Positions 46,870 through 59,245 of a stretch of DNA of 64,000 nucleotides are shown piece by piece (the stretch's first letter is position 1; every line of letters starts with the position of its first letter). The stretch comes from Chlorocebus sabaeus (Eukaryota > Chordata > Mammalia > Primates > Cercopithecidae): positions 69,383,622 to 69,447,621 of the forward strand of contig NC_132925.1 of assembly GCF_047675955.1 (NCBI RefSeq), written 5' to 3'. Both the position numbers and the translations under genes were made by a program. The notes below the pieces were generated by a model. That model saw only the letters and a program-made list of their open reading frames with translations. It made no database searches and was not told where the DNA came from.

Positions 46870-47040
46870 CCTCTTATAGACCCTTGCATCAGAATTACCT
46901 GGAGTGCAACGTCAACCGTAGAGATAGATACCTGGGCTCTATCGCAGACCCCATGCTATCAATATTACTGGAGATGGGCCTGGTAAACTCCATCTAACAT
47001 GTTTTCTATACTCTGAGAGTCACTGTTGAATCCCATACAT
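46870..47040. mobile_element. hAT-type DNA transposon fragment (MER5-like)
   Basis: 'gcatcagaattacctggag' and 'agaccccatgctatc' resemble a decayed MER5A element; the right end is uncertain. Confidence 0.45.
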
Positions 47041-47079
47041 AACACTTGTTACTGAAGCAGCCACTGGAGAAAAGAGCTT

Positions 47080-47104
47080 AAAAAAAAAAAAAAAAAAAAA
47101 AAAA
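47080..47104. repeat. Uninterrupted A25 tract
   Basis: Twenty-five A in a row with no Alu or L1 body directly upstream. Confidence 0.97.
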
Positions 47105-48779
47105 GCAGATCTTTCCTGGGTGGCCAAAATTTCATAGATCAGAGTAAGCTTATTGTGTTAGTAACAGTTATTTATACACAATATGTAGGTAAAAAGCAAT
47201 TCAGGGACATAAAAAAAGATACACATGTGTATACATACATACACACATACACACTTTTTACCAAGTCCAGGGATTGGCAAAAAGTACTTTGTAGGTCTCT
47301 ATTTCTATTCCTCACTTCCACCAGACCACGCTCTGCCTTTATCTGTTTCGTACTTAGTATTCAGTGAAGTGTTTCATTTAATAAATTGTTCTGCTTCTCA
47401 AGAGAAAAGGCTTTAAAAATTATTGGTGTGGTTCTACCATAAACCTATTAAACTGACTTGCTATACATGTAGAACACAGAAACATAAGCTCAAAGACATA
47501 CATTTTCTGGGCTCTACAAGGGAAAGAAAGGCAAATCATCTACCACTTCTAGTTTTCCCTAAGACTGATCCCTGTTGAGAAATTCAAACATCTTTGACTT
47601 TATCTGTTAGATCAATTAATTTCTAATGTTTAATCTTGGACTTGATCTGTTAGGTCAACTTATTTCTAACTTTTTAAATGTTTGATACAAAAGAAAATCT
47701 AAACCACTACTTATCATCCGAGAGTCAATCCAAATGTTATTTCCCCAAGTGAAGACTTTGACTTCTTCAAGTATATTTAAAGAATCCTTCCCTTTTTTCT
47801 ACCACACTTTACAGGCATTTAACACAGAATTGTAAATGATGGTTTGCATATCTTTATCCCCTGTAGACAACAGCCAAGGTGTAAACATTCATCTCGGGAA
47901 ATCCAAGCATAATAGGTACATTAAAATAATTACATGGATCTATATATAGAGCAAAAGATTCAGTCCTCTGCTCTAGGTAATCCTATAGTATCCTCAGAGC
48001 ATCTCGGAAAAGTGTTACCTATTTTAAATTTATCTCTTATTTTTGGATTTATGTTCTTGCTCTTTGATCTTCATTTGTGGTGAAAATGTTAAAAGAATGA
48101 TGTTGCCTGCAGCCGAGTTCATGTTGAAAAAGGCACTATATTGAGGTGCAGTTTGAAACGTGACAGCATATGTAAATGTGTTGGTGACGCTAAAAATACA
48201 CGGATAAATGATGCATGACATCCACAGAGTATGCACAACTTTGTATTTATATAGTACCTACATGTAGACATTAGGATTCTATTTATGCATTTGCCAAGAA
48301 AGGGAAAAGTGTCTACATATGTCTCGTAAATATGGATCCGGGCTCATGCCCAATGCAGATGCTGCAGCGAGATGAGAGTGGGGAAGGGGCTTGTTGCTCT
48401 GGGAGCAGGCTGTCTGTCAGATCATTTCCCCAGAATAGGTTTCTGGAAACATGAACAAAGATGATGGCCCAGAGACAACAGAAATTTATCCAAAGAGGAT
48501 AAAAATTCCTTTCCATAGTGGTTCAGTAGTATGTATAATTTCTTATAATTCTTTGAAAATTGGTAATCTAGAAATGTCAGATGTGATTGCTTTCAATTAG
48601 CTAATGTGTTAAAAGAACCCAAGCACTCCCATTTACCAAGTACTTAAAGAGATCAGAGATCTGCTTATGCCTTGTCTACAACCAGGATAGTGACTCATAA
48701 GGAGAATACAGGGGTTTTCAAAGAGAAAATTATGATATCACCGATGCAATATGTCTTTAAGGGCTTTGCCCTTAAAGTC
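47105..48779. other. No recognised gene
   Basis: AT-rich unclassified sequence; holds a diverged 43-bp duplication at 47595-47680. Short frames only. Confidence 0.45.
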
Positions 48780-48990
48780 AGAAAACCCAGGATTACAGTT
48801 CCCATTTTAGCACTTTGTGTCTCTCTGACCTTGGGCCTCTGAGGCTGAGTTTTCTTATCTGTAATACAGGGATGATTAAGTACCTACCTCATATAGAGTT
48901 TTAAAAAATTAAATGGTAGAATGCTGGTAAAATAATTAGCACAGTGACGGTATAGTTCAAAATGCAAAACATGATAGCTATTCATTACAT
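48780..48990 (-). mobile_element. MIR SINE, inverted
   Basis: 'tctgaccttgggcctctgag', 'gttttcttatctgtaataca' and 'aagtacctacctcatatag' give the reverse MIR core. Confidence 0.7.
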
Positions 48991-51900
48991 TTATGCTCTG
49001 CTAATATTTCTCCTTTAATAAAATAGGGCTTCTTCATTTAGAATTACATTAGACTAAATAATGCTTTAATATTCTCACTCTGAAATATAAATGCATAATT
49101 ACAAAAAGCTTAGCATATACAAACTTTTCCAAAATATGAATTTTTTTCCATTCATATTATGATGTTTTATCATACCTTACTCTGAGAAGTGTTCAATTGT
49201 TATATCTCATTCAAAAATTCAATGATTAAGCATTCATCTTATGACACTCACAATGTTAAATCAAATTCTATCTCTACCATCCTAGTCTGCCTTCAGATTT
49301 TCCTTTCAAATTAGTATAGGAAACATGATAGTTGTAGGTTTGCTGGTCTGGGAGATGGTGCTGGAATACAGTGTATTTAGTCTGGTGAAGTAAGGAAGTG
49401 TCTATATTCCCATTACTTTCCCCTGGTGCCTCAGTTTAAAATATATAACAGTAATTTTTACAGTAGGAAAAGTGACTTACTTGTATAGTTATCAGCTTTT
49501 ACTGCAAAAGAATTAATGTCCATAACCACTTAATTAACATTGTTTCTAAGGAGGTCCCATCCTTATTGTATACTTAAGTTGTAATGTTCAATGATGCAGA
49601 ATCCGTGTCTTGAATTAGGAAAACTTGGGTTTTTACAAGTTTAACTTTACAGGTTTTAATCCATATGAGGCATAAGAATGAAACAAAATGGTGGCGGGAG
49701 AGCTTTTGCTCTTCTCCTTTCTATTTAATCTTTGGCTTTTCTTTATCTTCCCCCTCCCTCCCTTCCTCTCTAATCCCCTTGTTCATTTCTTACACAGACA
49801 ATGACATAAAAAGGAGATGGTGAATAAAATAAAAGTTTAGACTTTGATCAGCAAATGCGCCGATGGAAGTCTGTTCCATTTACTAGCTCAAATTCCTCAG
49901 ATGAAGGATTTGATCTTTACAGTAAAAAATATTCCACCGTGATACTCTTCAAGTGTGAGTCTCACAGCACCAATTCGTCACCAACTCAACCTGCTTGACA
50001 ATTATTCTCTATTCTTCTAACTCCAGAGAGTCTTATAAGTATGGAGATAAGTATATGCTAACCTAGTACATTATAAAGGTCTGAGATATTACAACCATTA
50101 TTCTCTCTAAAATAATTTTCTCTAAATAAAACAAGAAATATAATCTAAGTAGAAAAAAGCAGTATCTCTGTATCAGCAATAAGTAATAAATTGTTATTAC
50201 CAATAAATGAAAAATCTAAATATATTTTAAACAACTAAATGAATAGTCTTAAGTGTGATGGCTTAGCTACAGAACAGAGAAAAAGCTCGCGATAGTTTAA
50301 AATAATAATGATACAGTTTTAATAAGGTTGCATTTTTTATTACGTACATTTAAGCACTCTTTCTGATCTCTCATATTATACTCAGCAGTTAAGCAGCTTT
50401 TTTGTGGAGCTTTTCTAACCACCTCATTTAACATTAGGTATAACTTTTAGTTTAATTAAAGCATTCTTCTCTTTCAGTAATAGTCAATTGTTTTCAGTTC
50501 ACCCATTATGTGTAATTGTTTTCTTTGATCCATTCAAAACCTGGCTATTTTTCATGGTTAATTAAATCAACACTTGACCACAGCATTTAATGCTTAACTC
50601 AGTTTTATTTCTATTCTTGAGTACTTGGACTTCTGCACATACTGTCTTGAAAAGATTGCTCACATTAAGTTACACACCACCTACAACTTGTCCCTGTAAG
50701 TAGAGGCAAAGTGTATCTTTCAGGAATTCCAGCAGAGGGCAGTCAAGCAAGAATAATCATTTTTGCAAGAGGAGAAATTGATGATGATGTTTTCTGATAT
50801 TTTTTCAAATCAAATTAACATCAGAGTATGTGTGTGTGAGTGTATATGTGTGTTGGGGGCTGGGGGTGGGTGGAACAAATCTATCCTTGGCGAGCCAACT
50901 CATTTCTCACTTAACCTCTCTCTCAGCTGAATAAGAGCCACTGTGTGCACAAGATAAGAGACAAGATATTTGCAAAACACTCCTAGTATTAAAACCAAAG
51001 CCATAAATTCTGTTACGACAACTGACATTTTCATCACTCTCTACTTTGGCTTCTTTTGCATTATATGGATTTTAAGAATAAGTTCACATCATTGAAGAAA
51101 GTAATCAAACTTTTGAAGAATAATACTTCTTGCCAGGGAATTATTGAAATAAATACATTTTAACTACAAAGCAATGCAATAAACAAAAGTAAGTTGGCTT
51201 CAGTTTTCACAAGAAAAAAAATAGAAGATATATTTTCTATCCCTATTTAGGAGATGACAGGTGGAGTTTCCAATCCACAGAATGCTCATTTCTAACATGA
51301 TTAACAACTCCTATATGCCACTTCTGGCCAATGAGCTCTCAATTACTTGCCATCTGTTTCTTTTCAAAGAGGCCTTCCATGAGCCAACAACTAGAAGCAT
51401 TGCACTAGGGATCACCTGGCCAGAGATATGGAAGTTCTGTTCCTTTAACTCTTATACCCTGTCATATGCTGGTAAATGTTCAACGGCCAGCTTTTCAGGA
51501 GGAAAAAGCACTAAATCACAGATTTTGCCAATTTCTGTAGTGTAAATACTTGCGCCATAGTAGATTTCAACTTACCAATATGAAGTCACAGAACATGGAG
51601 TTGGAAAGAGCTGAATGGTAGCCACCATTAGGTCATGTTCCCAACCTGCAGATAGAATGGACATAGCCACAAAAGTAAAGATAATAGCAAAAATGTAGTA
51701 AAATAATTAGGAAATGGTAAGTTTCAAATACATACTACTTTTGTATTTTAAGGTAATTTATGTATTATAAGTTGATATACTTAATTTTTTGATAATGGCT
51801 ATGTTTAATAATTGGCTCACAAAACCACTGCAAATTTAACAATAATTTCTTGGGAACTGTATGAAATTACTCCAGTACACCACAAATACACCAGACCTTG

Positions 51901-52142
51901 CAGTACTTAATCTTAAGAGAAGTAGTACAACAAAACACAATGAGAGTCAAGATGGAGAAGTTGTCCATTTTGTTTAAAGCACTTCATCATCCTTTACACT
52001 CAGTTTTCTAGGCAGGAAAAATAATATCCCATTAATAGAAAATACTATTTACTTTTAAAATAAAAGGGACATAATTTTGACACATTTTGTCATATTAATC
52101 ATGTATGTGTCACTTTCATGCTTTTTTTGCCCTGTGAACATG
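48991..52142. other. No recognised gene; one CTCF-like motif
   Basis: About 3.1 kb of unclassified, largely AT-rich sequence. The only marked items are the CTCF-like site at 50729-50743 and a GT/G-rich stretch at 50828-50874. A 94-codon plus frame (51261-51545) has no known domain. Confidence 0.5.
50729..50743 (+). promoter_or_regulatory. CTCF core-motif match
   Basis: The bases ccagcagagggcagt satisfy the 15-bp CTCF core CCASYAGRKGGCRSY at every position. It lies in sequence not recognised as a repeat. Occupancy cannot be read from sequence. Confidence 0.5.
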
Positions 52143-52167
52143 TTATTATTATTATTATTATTATTTT
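52143..52167. repeat. (TTA)n microsatellite
   Basis: Eight tta units, directly visible. Confidence 0.95.
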
Positions 52168-52189
52168 CATTCTTAAATGTTTCTTTCTT

Positions 52190-52380
52190 TTTTTAAAATT
52201 TTATTTTAAGCTCTGGAATACATGTGCAGAATGTGCAGGTTTGTTCCATGGGTACACTTGTGCCATGGTGGTTTGCTACACCCATTGACCCATCTTCTAA
52301 ATTTCCTCCCCTAGCCTCCCAGCCCCCAACAGGCCCTGGTGTGTACTGTTCCCCAGCCTGTGTCCATGTGCTCTCATTTT
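52190..52380 (-). mobile_element. L1PA/L1PB 3' end, inverted
   Basis: 'gaatacatgtgcagaatgtg', 'caggtttgttccatgggtac', 'tgccatggtggtttgctaca' and 'tgtgtccatgtgctctcatt' are the reverse of the primate L1 3' UTR end; T-rich sequence at left is the tail. Confidence 0.85.
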
Positions 52381-52909
52381 AACATGTAATTATTTAACTT
52401 TTAAAAAAATCAACTCAACTTTTAAAATTAAAAAGTTGTATTTAAAAAATCACATTCATAAAGGGAAAGTCATTAACATATTTTATAAATAGGCATTAAC
52501 CCTAAATATAAATGATAAAAGCACTACGTTAGTAAATTCTGTCTAGAAACCACTGCTTACCAAAAGCTTTGTATCTGAGGCCTGCTCTCTTTTTGCCAAA
52601 AAGATGCTTTCCTGAGTTTAATAAAATATTAAAAACACATTAGCACTCATTGAGACTTTTTCCTTTACATCATCAGGAAAATGGAAGCTGAATTAAATGG
52701 AGATTCTCGCTATGCAATTCAATGTTGTTTATTTTCATGTCCAGGTCTTGTATATACAATCCATTAGAATGCATCCTACAATCATCCTACCTACCACTAG
52801 GGGTGCATGTTCCAAGTGTGTAATAGCACCACCATCCCACCAGTTGGTTAAAACCCCCAGAGTATAATTTTTCTTCTCTAGATTACAGGCTCTACTAATT
52901 CTACTTCAA
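52381..52909. other. No recognised feature
   Basis: AT-rich unclassified sequence. Confidence 0.4.
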
Positions 52910-53075
52910 AAGTAGGTGACTTACTGTATGCATTTTGGCAAATTACTTAATCTCTGCTAATCCCAAGTTTCCTTCTCAGTTATTATGAAGATTAAAAGTA
53001 CTTATCACAGTAATTGCCTGTGATAAAATCAGTGCTCAAAAAAAGTGCCAGCTGTAAATACTGCTCTGGGTGGTG
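52910..53075 (-). mobile_element. MIR SINE, inverted
   Basis: 'ttggcaaattacttaatctc', 'tattatgaagattaaaagta' and 'atcagtgctcaaaaa' fit a decayed reverse MIR. Confidence 0.6.
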
Positions 53076-53554
53076 TCATGATTATCAATAAACGTAGCTA
53101 TGTGGTTTCCCAGCCCACAGCAAATTAGAAGCAGAGACAGTCTGGGATTGGCATTCTTATGGCAGAGAGAAACATCAATTTAACTTCTGCTCATTCATGA
53201 AAACACAGCCTACAAAAAAAACAAAAAGGATAGGTATTTTTAAAGTTTAAGAGTTTTTAATACAAATGTTTTGTTTAAAAAACAAAAGGACAAGTATTTT
53301 AAAAGTAAGAATAGTGAGGAACCATGGAAGACCAGAACAAGGAGCTGACATCTCTTAGTGGATCTTGAGAATGTCATTAAGTGACTATTGGGACTTGTAA
53401 CCAGAACTCAGGGTTATCAAGAAAAATTTTAAATATATTCAAGTATTTATTTATTTAGGCTGGTTAGCGTATAGCACAGTTTGGAAATATTTTTATTAGT
53501 ATACCTAAGTTTATTAAAGTTGGTTAAATTATATAATTTGATGGTTTTGTTTTG
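53076..53554. other. No recognised feature
   Basis: Unclassified; two similar A/T-rich blocks (near 53220 and 53280) look like a local imperfect repeat. Confidence 0.4.
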
Positions 53555-53715
53555 TAGGTATAGAGAAAAACTAGAAAAATATATGCCAAAATCTTAATGG
53601 TTGCCATTGCTGGATTTGGGGTAATAGGTAATTTTTATGTTATTTTGTGTGATAATTTCTAAGTTTTCTGAAATGAATGTATAGTATTTTATAATCCGTA
53701 CAAAACCAATGATTT
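53555..53715 (+). mobile_element. L1M 3'-end fragment (L1ME-like)
   Basis: 'ttaatggttgccattgctgg' and 'gtaataggtaatttttatgt', then 'tctgaaatgaatgtatagta', resemble the 3' end of old L1ME elements. Confidence 0.5.
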
Positions 53716-54939
53716 TGTAAAACAATTAATGAAGGGGAACAATTTCACTTTTTCAGAAACTGAATAAAAATTAATACCTGCTTTTATGAATGTCATTGAG
53801 TCATTACCGTTAGATCTTCAATCAAGTGTTAGGAATTCACATTCATATAAACTTAAGGAACAAATCATTTCAGAACTAATCCCATTGATGTATATTGATT
53901 TAAACTTCATTTTAATTATTATGACAAATATATGTCTTTTTGTCTCTCCTAGTTTGCTAGGTTGTTTTCTGATGAGTTTTTTTTAGAATATGTGAAGAAT
54001 CATAAATCAAATGTGATAAGAAAACCTGGATTACATGCTCAAAAGATTGTTGAAGGAACAAGTGAAATAGTTCCTTTGTTTGGAATTTCACAGCAATGTG
54101 CCTGAGTATGCCGTTTACCTCTCCACTTCTACTCTTTATGCTGTGTATTCAGTGGATACTTTTAATCTGTAGAGTACGTCTATAGGTTCTGAAAAGTTAT
54201 GCTTGCATTACTTATTTAATAATTTCTTGCCCTCTATTTTCTCTCTTTTCTTTTTTAAAGATACTTTTAGCTCAATCCAAAGATTTTTTTCCCTCTCCTT
54301 TTTTCACTTTGTTTCCTTCTTTTGGTTCCACTTTCTGGAAAGTATCCATGACATCATCTTCCAATTTTAAAACTGATTTCTTTGCAAGCATTTAAAAAAA
54401 TTCTCCAGAGCTCTCTTTTGATCTCTGGCTATTTATTTTTAAAAATAACACCCTGTTTTTGTTTTATGGAGGTAATGTCAGGAAGGAATGAGGATTCTAA
54501 TTGGTTTTTAAGGTGATTTTTTTTCTTATTCCTACTTTATTTGTGCGTGTTTCAGTTGGCTCTTTGCATGTATTCATTCTGATATCACTCTTCCTTGTTG
54601 GAAGATTTCCTCAGGAGCTGGTGGTCCTTGATCCATTTGTATGAAAGAATGAGTGATGAGAAAACTGATTGGAAACTTAGTAGAATTTGTTTATTGGCTG
54701 CATGGGATGCTGTATTCCTAACCAGATCTCCAACATCAGTATGTGGGGATCTTCTCTTAGCAGCTGTTCGATTAATTCAGAAGAGATCTACAGTCTCCTA
54801 CCTGAGAGTTAGGCACCTGGTTGCTGGTGTTCTTTGCACTGGCCAGGAGTAGGTGGCTTATTTCCAACTATCAAATTTCAATTTATCCCTTGTTTTTAAT
54901 CTCTATCTTTAGTGTACTACTGCTGAGTCCTGGTAAATC
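53716..54939. other. No recognised feature
   Basis: About 1.2 kb unclassified, pyrimidine-rich near 54230-54330. An 85-codon plus frame (54595-54852) has no known domain. Confidence 0.4.
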
Positions 54940-55340
54940 TTTGAGTTAGTTTAGGTCCTCCAAGAAGCAGAAACCAAGATGCAATTAAAAGTTCAAAGAT
55001 TTTATTAAGAAAAATACCCACATGAGAGGAAATAGAGAAGGACCCAGGTAAGGCTGGAAAGGCAATCCAACCGCAATGTATGTCTGACGCCCAGTGAAGG
55101 ACAGAGGGAAGGAACGTTGGATGAAAACATCCCAGAATGGACGCAGTCTTAAGAAGTTTGACAAGGCTGTTGTGGAGTCCGCAAGCCGAATTTAGGAGCT
55201 TGGGCCTTCCTGACATGCTTAGGCACTGTCCAGCTTGAGGCAGCATGTGAGAAGCATAGGCTCACATAATGTAGCACTGGGTTCCTAGCCCAGCAGCTGA
55301 AGCTTTGGGTCAGTGACACAGTTACACTCCCTGCAGCCAG
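54940..55340 (-). mobile_element. LTR-like or LINE fragment, unclassified
   Basis: Read on the minus strand, the left end gives 'ttaataaaatctttgaac' (an AATAAA signal) followed by 'cttctgcttcttggaggacc', the layout of an LTR 3' end. No family assigned. A 109-codon and a 106-codon minus frame overlap here and lack domains. Confidence 0.35.
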
Positions 55341-55644
55341 AAGTCTGAAAGGTACATCCTCAGCACCACCACCATTTTTGTCATGCTCCTCCTCATTCCT
55401 GGTTTTATAGAATGAAGTGTTGATTTTGTTATTTATTGCTTCTTCTGATGATTTTAATTCTATAATCACATCTTATCTTTAAACTATTTCCAGTCTTTGT
55501 GACTTGCTTCATCCAGTGTTCAATTTATTCTTCATTTGATCTCATCTTTCATTTTCTTTTTTTTTCTAAAATAGCTGGTTTTCCTAAATTTTGAGTAGAG
55601 TCAATACTTGCTAAATTATACTTCTGTTAATTTTTTAACTAACC
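55341..55644. other. No recognised feature
   Basis: AT-rich unclassified sequence between the LTR-like piece and the L1M. Confidence 0.4.
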
Positions 55645-58330
55645 TTTTTGTTCTGAGGGAACTGTAGATTCACCTGCAGTTGTAAGACATACTGCAGAGA
55701 AGGGTACTTTCAATGCAGCTTCCTCTGGTGATAACATCTTGCAAAACTGTAACACAATATCACCACCAGGATATTACATTGATACATTAACGATGCAGAG
55801 CATTTTAATCATCATAGGGAGCCACCACTTGGTCTTTTTACAGCTAAGCTTACCTACGACTGACTCTCATTCTCTCCCTGATCCCTGGCAACCATAATCT
55901 GTTCTCTATTTCTATAATTTTGTCATTTTCAGAATGTCATATCCATGGAGTCACATAGTAGGTAACCTTTCAAATTGACTTTTATCACTTAGCATATATC
56001 CCTAGAAATTGATTGAGATTGTTACTTTTTATTGTTGAGTTGTATTCCAGGGAATAGATGTACCACAGTTTGTTTAACCATTCACCCATTGAAGGACATC
56101 TGGGTTGTCTTCAGTTTTGGGGTTATTATGAATGAAGCTGCTATAAACATTTATGCACAGGTTTTTGTGTGAACATAAGTTTTTATTTCTCTGGGATAAA
56201 TGCCCAAGAATTCCAGAGTTGTATGATAATTGCATATTTTGTTTTTAAGGAAACTACCAAACTGTTTTTCAGAGTGGCTCTAGTATTTTACATTCTCATC
56301 AGCAACATATGGCTGATCTGGTTTTCCAGAACTTCTACATCATTTAGTGTTGTCACTATTTTTTTATTTTAGCCATTCTGACATGTAGTGTAGTAATATT
56401 TCATTGTGGTTTTAATTGAGATTTCACTAATTAATGAATAATGAACCTCTTTTCTTGTGATAATTTGCCATATGTATATCCTTTTCAGTGAAATGTCTTC
56501 TTTATTTCTTTTACCCATTTTCTACTGAATTGTTTATTTAATGCAGTTTTCTGAGTTCTTTATATATTCTAGTTGCTAGTCCTTTCTCAGATAAGTGATT
56601 TGCAAACATTCTCTCTCAGTACGTAGCTTCTATTTTTCTTCTTTTACAGAGAAAAGTTTTTTTTTATTTTACAGAGAGAAGTTTTATTCTTTTACAGGGA
56701 AAAGTTTTTTGTTTTACACGAATGAGATCCAATGTATAAATTTTTCCTTTTATGAATCATGATTTTGATGTCAAGTCTAAGGATTTTTTGCCCAGTTTTA
56801 AATAGGCATTCCACATTTAAGTCCATTGATACATTATAAGACAAATTTTAATATAAAGTGAAACTTAGTTCTTTTGTTTGTTTCTTAACTTATAGATGTC
56901 CGATTGCTCTAGTATTATTTGTTGAAAAAACTTATCTTTTTGTTCCATTGAATTGTTTATTTATCTTTGTCAAAAGTCAGTTAAGTATATTTTTGTGGAT
57001 CTATTTTTGCTTTCTGTTCTGTTTCATTAATCTATGTATTTCTCAACCAATACCACACAGTTTTGATTTCTATAGCTATAAAATAGGTCTTGAAATTGGG
57101 TAAACTCATTCTTTTCAAAATTGTCTTAGTTATCCTCCTTTATTTCTTTGGAAAATAATTAAAATATGCTTGTCTATTTCTATAAAATTGTGTTTATACA
57201 TTTCTGAAATATTTATTCTATATACATTTAAGATCACATCAGACAGTGTTGAGATTTTTGCTCAACTCTCAAGGATAATTTTTAAAACTTAAGAAGAGAT
57301 AGAAAATCTATTGGATTTACCCATATTGTTGCTTAGCATGCTTTTCATTTCTTCCTTACTTTCCAAAGTTGGAATTTTCATTGTTTTCTTTCTGTTTAGA
57401 GAACTTATTTTAAGCATTTTAGGATTAGTCTTCTTGTGACAAATTCTTTTAGTTTTCCTTCATCTGATGATGTCATGATTTTTTCCTTCACTCCTGTAGG
57501 ATATGTTACTGGATACAGACTTCTGAGTTGTTAGTTCTTTTCTTTCAGTATGAAAAATGTTATGTCATTTTCTGCTGGCTTCCATGGTCTCTCTGATGAG
57601 AAATCTACTGTCATTTTAATTAGTACCCACCCCTAAAGTAAGGTCTCAATTCTCTTTTGCTCCTTTCAAGATATTTTTCTTTCTCCTAAGTTTTCAGAAC
57701 ACTAAAACTTGGCTATGATGTCTCTTGGGGTGAATTTATTTATGTTTATCTTTTGAAGGTTTGCTTAGCTTCTGGAATGTATAGTTTCATCATTTTTTCA
57801 ACAGATTGAGAAGTTGGGTCATTATTTCTTTTGCTACTTTTTCAGCCATGCCATCTTTCTTCTCTCTTATCAGGACTCCAAAGACATGAATGTTATATCC
57901 TTTCCATCATACCCCAAATCCTCAAGGACTTGTTACTTTTCAAAAATCTCTTTTCTTTCTGTTGTTCAGATGAAATCATTTATATTGTCCTACAATTCCA
58001 TTGGGGTGACTAACTACAAACCTAATCAGTGAGGAGGTCTAGCATCCCCAGTGGGCCTTTGCTGTTATGGTGGAGTAGAGTCATAGTTGTCCATGCTGTT
58101 TGACTAGAGAAGAGTGATTATTGTCTAAAAGTTTTTGTCTTGCTAGGGTGCCTTGTTCTTGGTTATTTGTTTAGAGAGAGGAGGCTTTTGGGATTTTGTT
58201 GTTGTTTGTTTTATCTGTGCTCATTAGCATTTCTGAGCAACCAACTTCTTCAGCTGCTAGTATGCGATATATGAGGTAAAAAGAAATCCCAGGGAATTCA
58301 CTACCATGTCGTTTCTCAACAACTACCATG
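55645..58330 (-). mobile_element. L1M LINE, inverted, internally deleted
   Basis: Plus-strand landmarks from the L1 3' side: 'ccctggcaaccataatctgt' (55884), 'gtaccacagtttgtttaacc' (56061), 'gaatgaagctgctataaaca' (56131), 'gtttgcttctatagct'-like block near 57065. From about 57270 the sequence switches to L1M/HAL1 5'-side material: 'ctctctgatgagaaatctac' (57590), 'tcatcattttttcaacag' (57788), 'aaccaacttcttcagctgct' (58239). The ORF2 N-terminal part is missing, so this is a deleted element or two adjacent ones. Confidence 0.72.
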
Positions 58331-58929
58331 TTGTTTTTCGGGCATTTTAAATATATAATATTTAGAGGATTTAGCTGTACTTAGCAAGAGGAATAGGGAA
58401 AATTACATCTCCTCCATATTCCTGGAAATAGAACTATTTTATTAATTTTAATATATATATTTGAAACATTTTTCTTCTCTGCCTCAAATACCATGTTCTT
58501 TATCTTTTTTACTATAGAACCTTGCAAAAATCCCATACTTTTCCCCACCAGTACTTATCACTAAAGAAAGCAGGCTCTATCCAGGTATTTATTCATAAAA
58601 TTTGGAGGTTTTCCTTATCCATTAAGTATCAACTTACTTTTTCTTAGAATCCTTCTTTTTGTTTTTGAATTGGGGAATGGTTAGCATGAACTGCACCTGG
58701 CCAATTTTCTTATGCTTTTCTCTTTTATATAGGGAATATTTCTTTATCTGTGAAATTCAGATCTGTCTCAATGATATGATTTTATAAGGTGGCCTAATAA
58801 AAAGGGATATCACAAATTACTCATAATATCTGAAATAGGATATATTTCAGGTACATATTATGAGTACTATGGAACCACTGCTCAAGGCTTCTTTCCTACC
58901 ATATAACACATTAAGCTCATTTCATATTT
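58331..58929. other. No recognised feature
   Basis: AT-rich unclassified sequence. Confidence 0.4.
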
Positions 58930-59245
58930 CGGAGTTGTCTTGACTGACTATTCCCTTTGTCTGAAGTGCTTTTTACCTAAATTTTTGCTAGACTGGGTTT
59001 TGCTCCTCATTTAAGTCTCAACTCAATGTCACCTCCTTAGAAATGTTGTTACTGACTTCCCAGTCTAAATTAAGCCATCCACAGTATGGTACTTATGATC
59101 CTAAATTATTTTCTTCATAGCATGTCTTAATATTTGAAATTACCTTATTAAGTTATTTGCATGCATTATATTCATTTTATCTTCTTCCTATAGAACATAA
59201 GTTTAATAAGGAAGGAACTTAGAATTTGAATGAATGAATGAAATA
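58930..59245 (+). mobile_element. L2 LINE 3' end
   Basis: 'aagtctcaactcaatgtcac', 'ctccttagaaatgttgttac', 'cttcctatagaacataagtt' and a final 'gaatgaatgaatgaaa' follow the L2 3' end and tail. Confidence 0.68.

Noticed and set aside
50828..50874. GT-rich then G-rich stretch considered as a G-quadruplex
   Set aside because: Only three G-runs of three or more are present before the last GG, so a canonical three-tetrad quadruplex is not met.
54595..54852. 85-codon frame with balanced composition, considered as an exon
   Set aside because: No domain, no clear splice signals, no neighbouring exon; cannot be supported.
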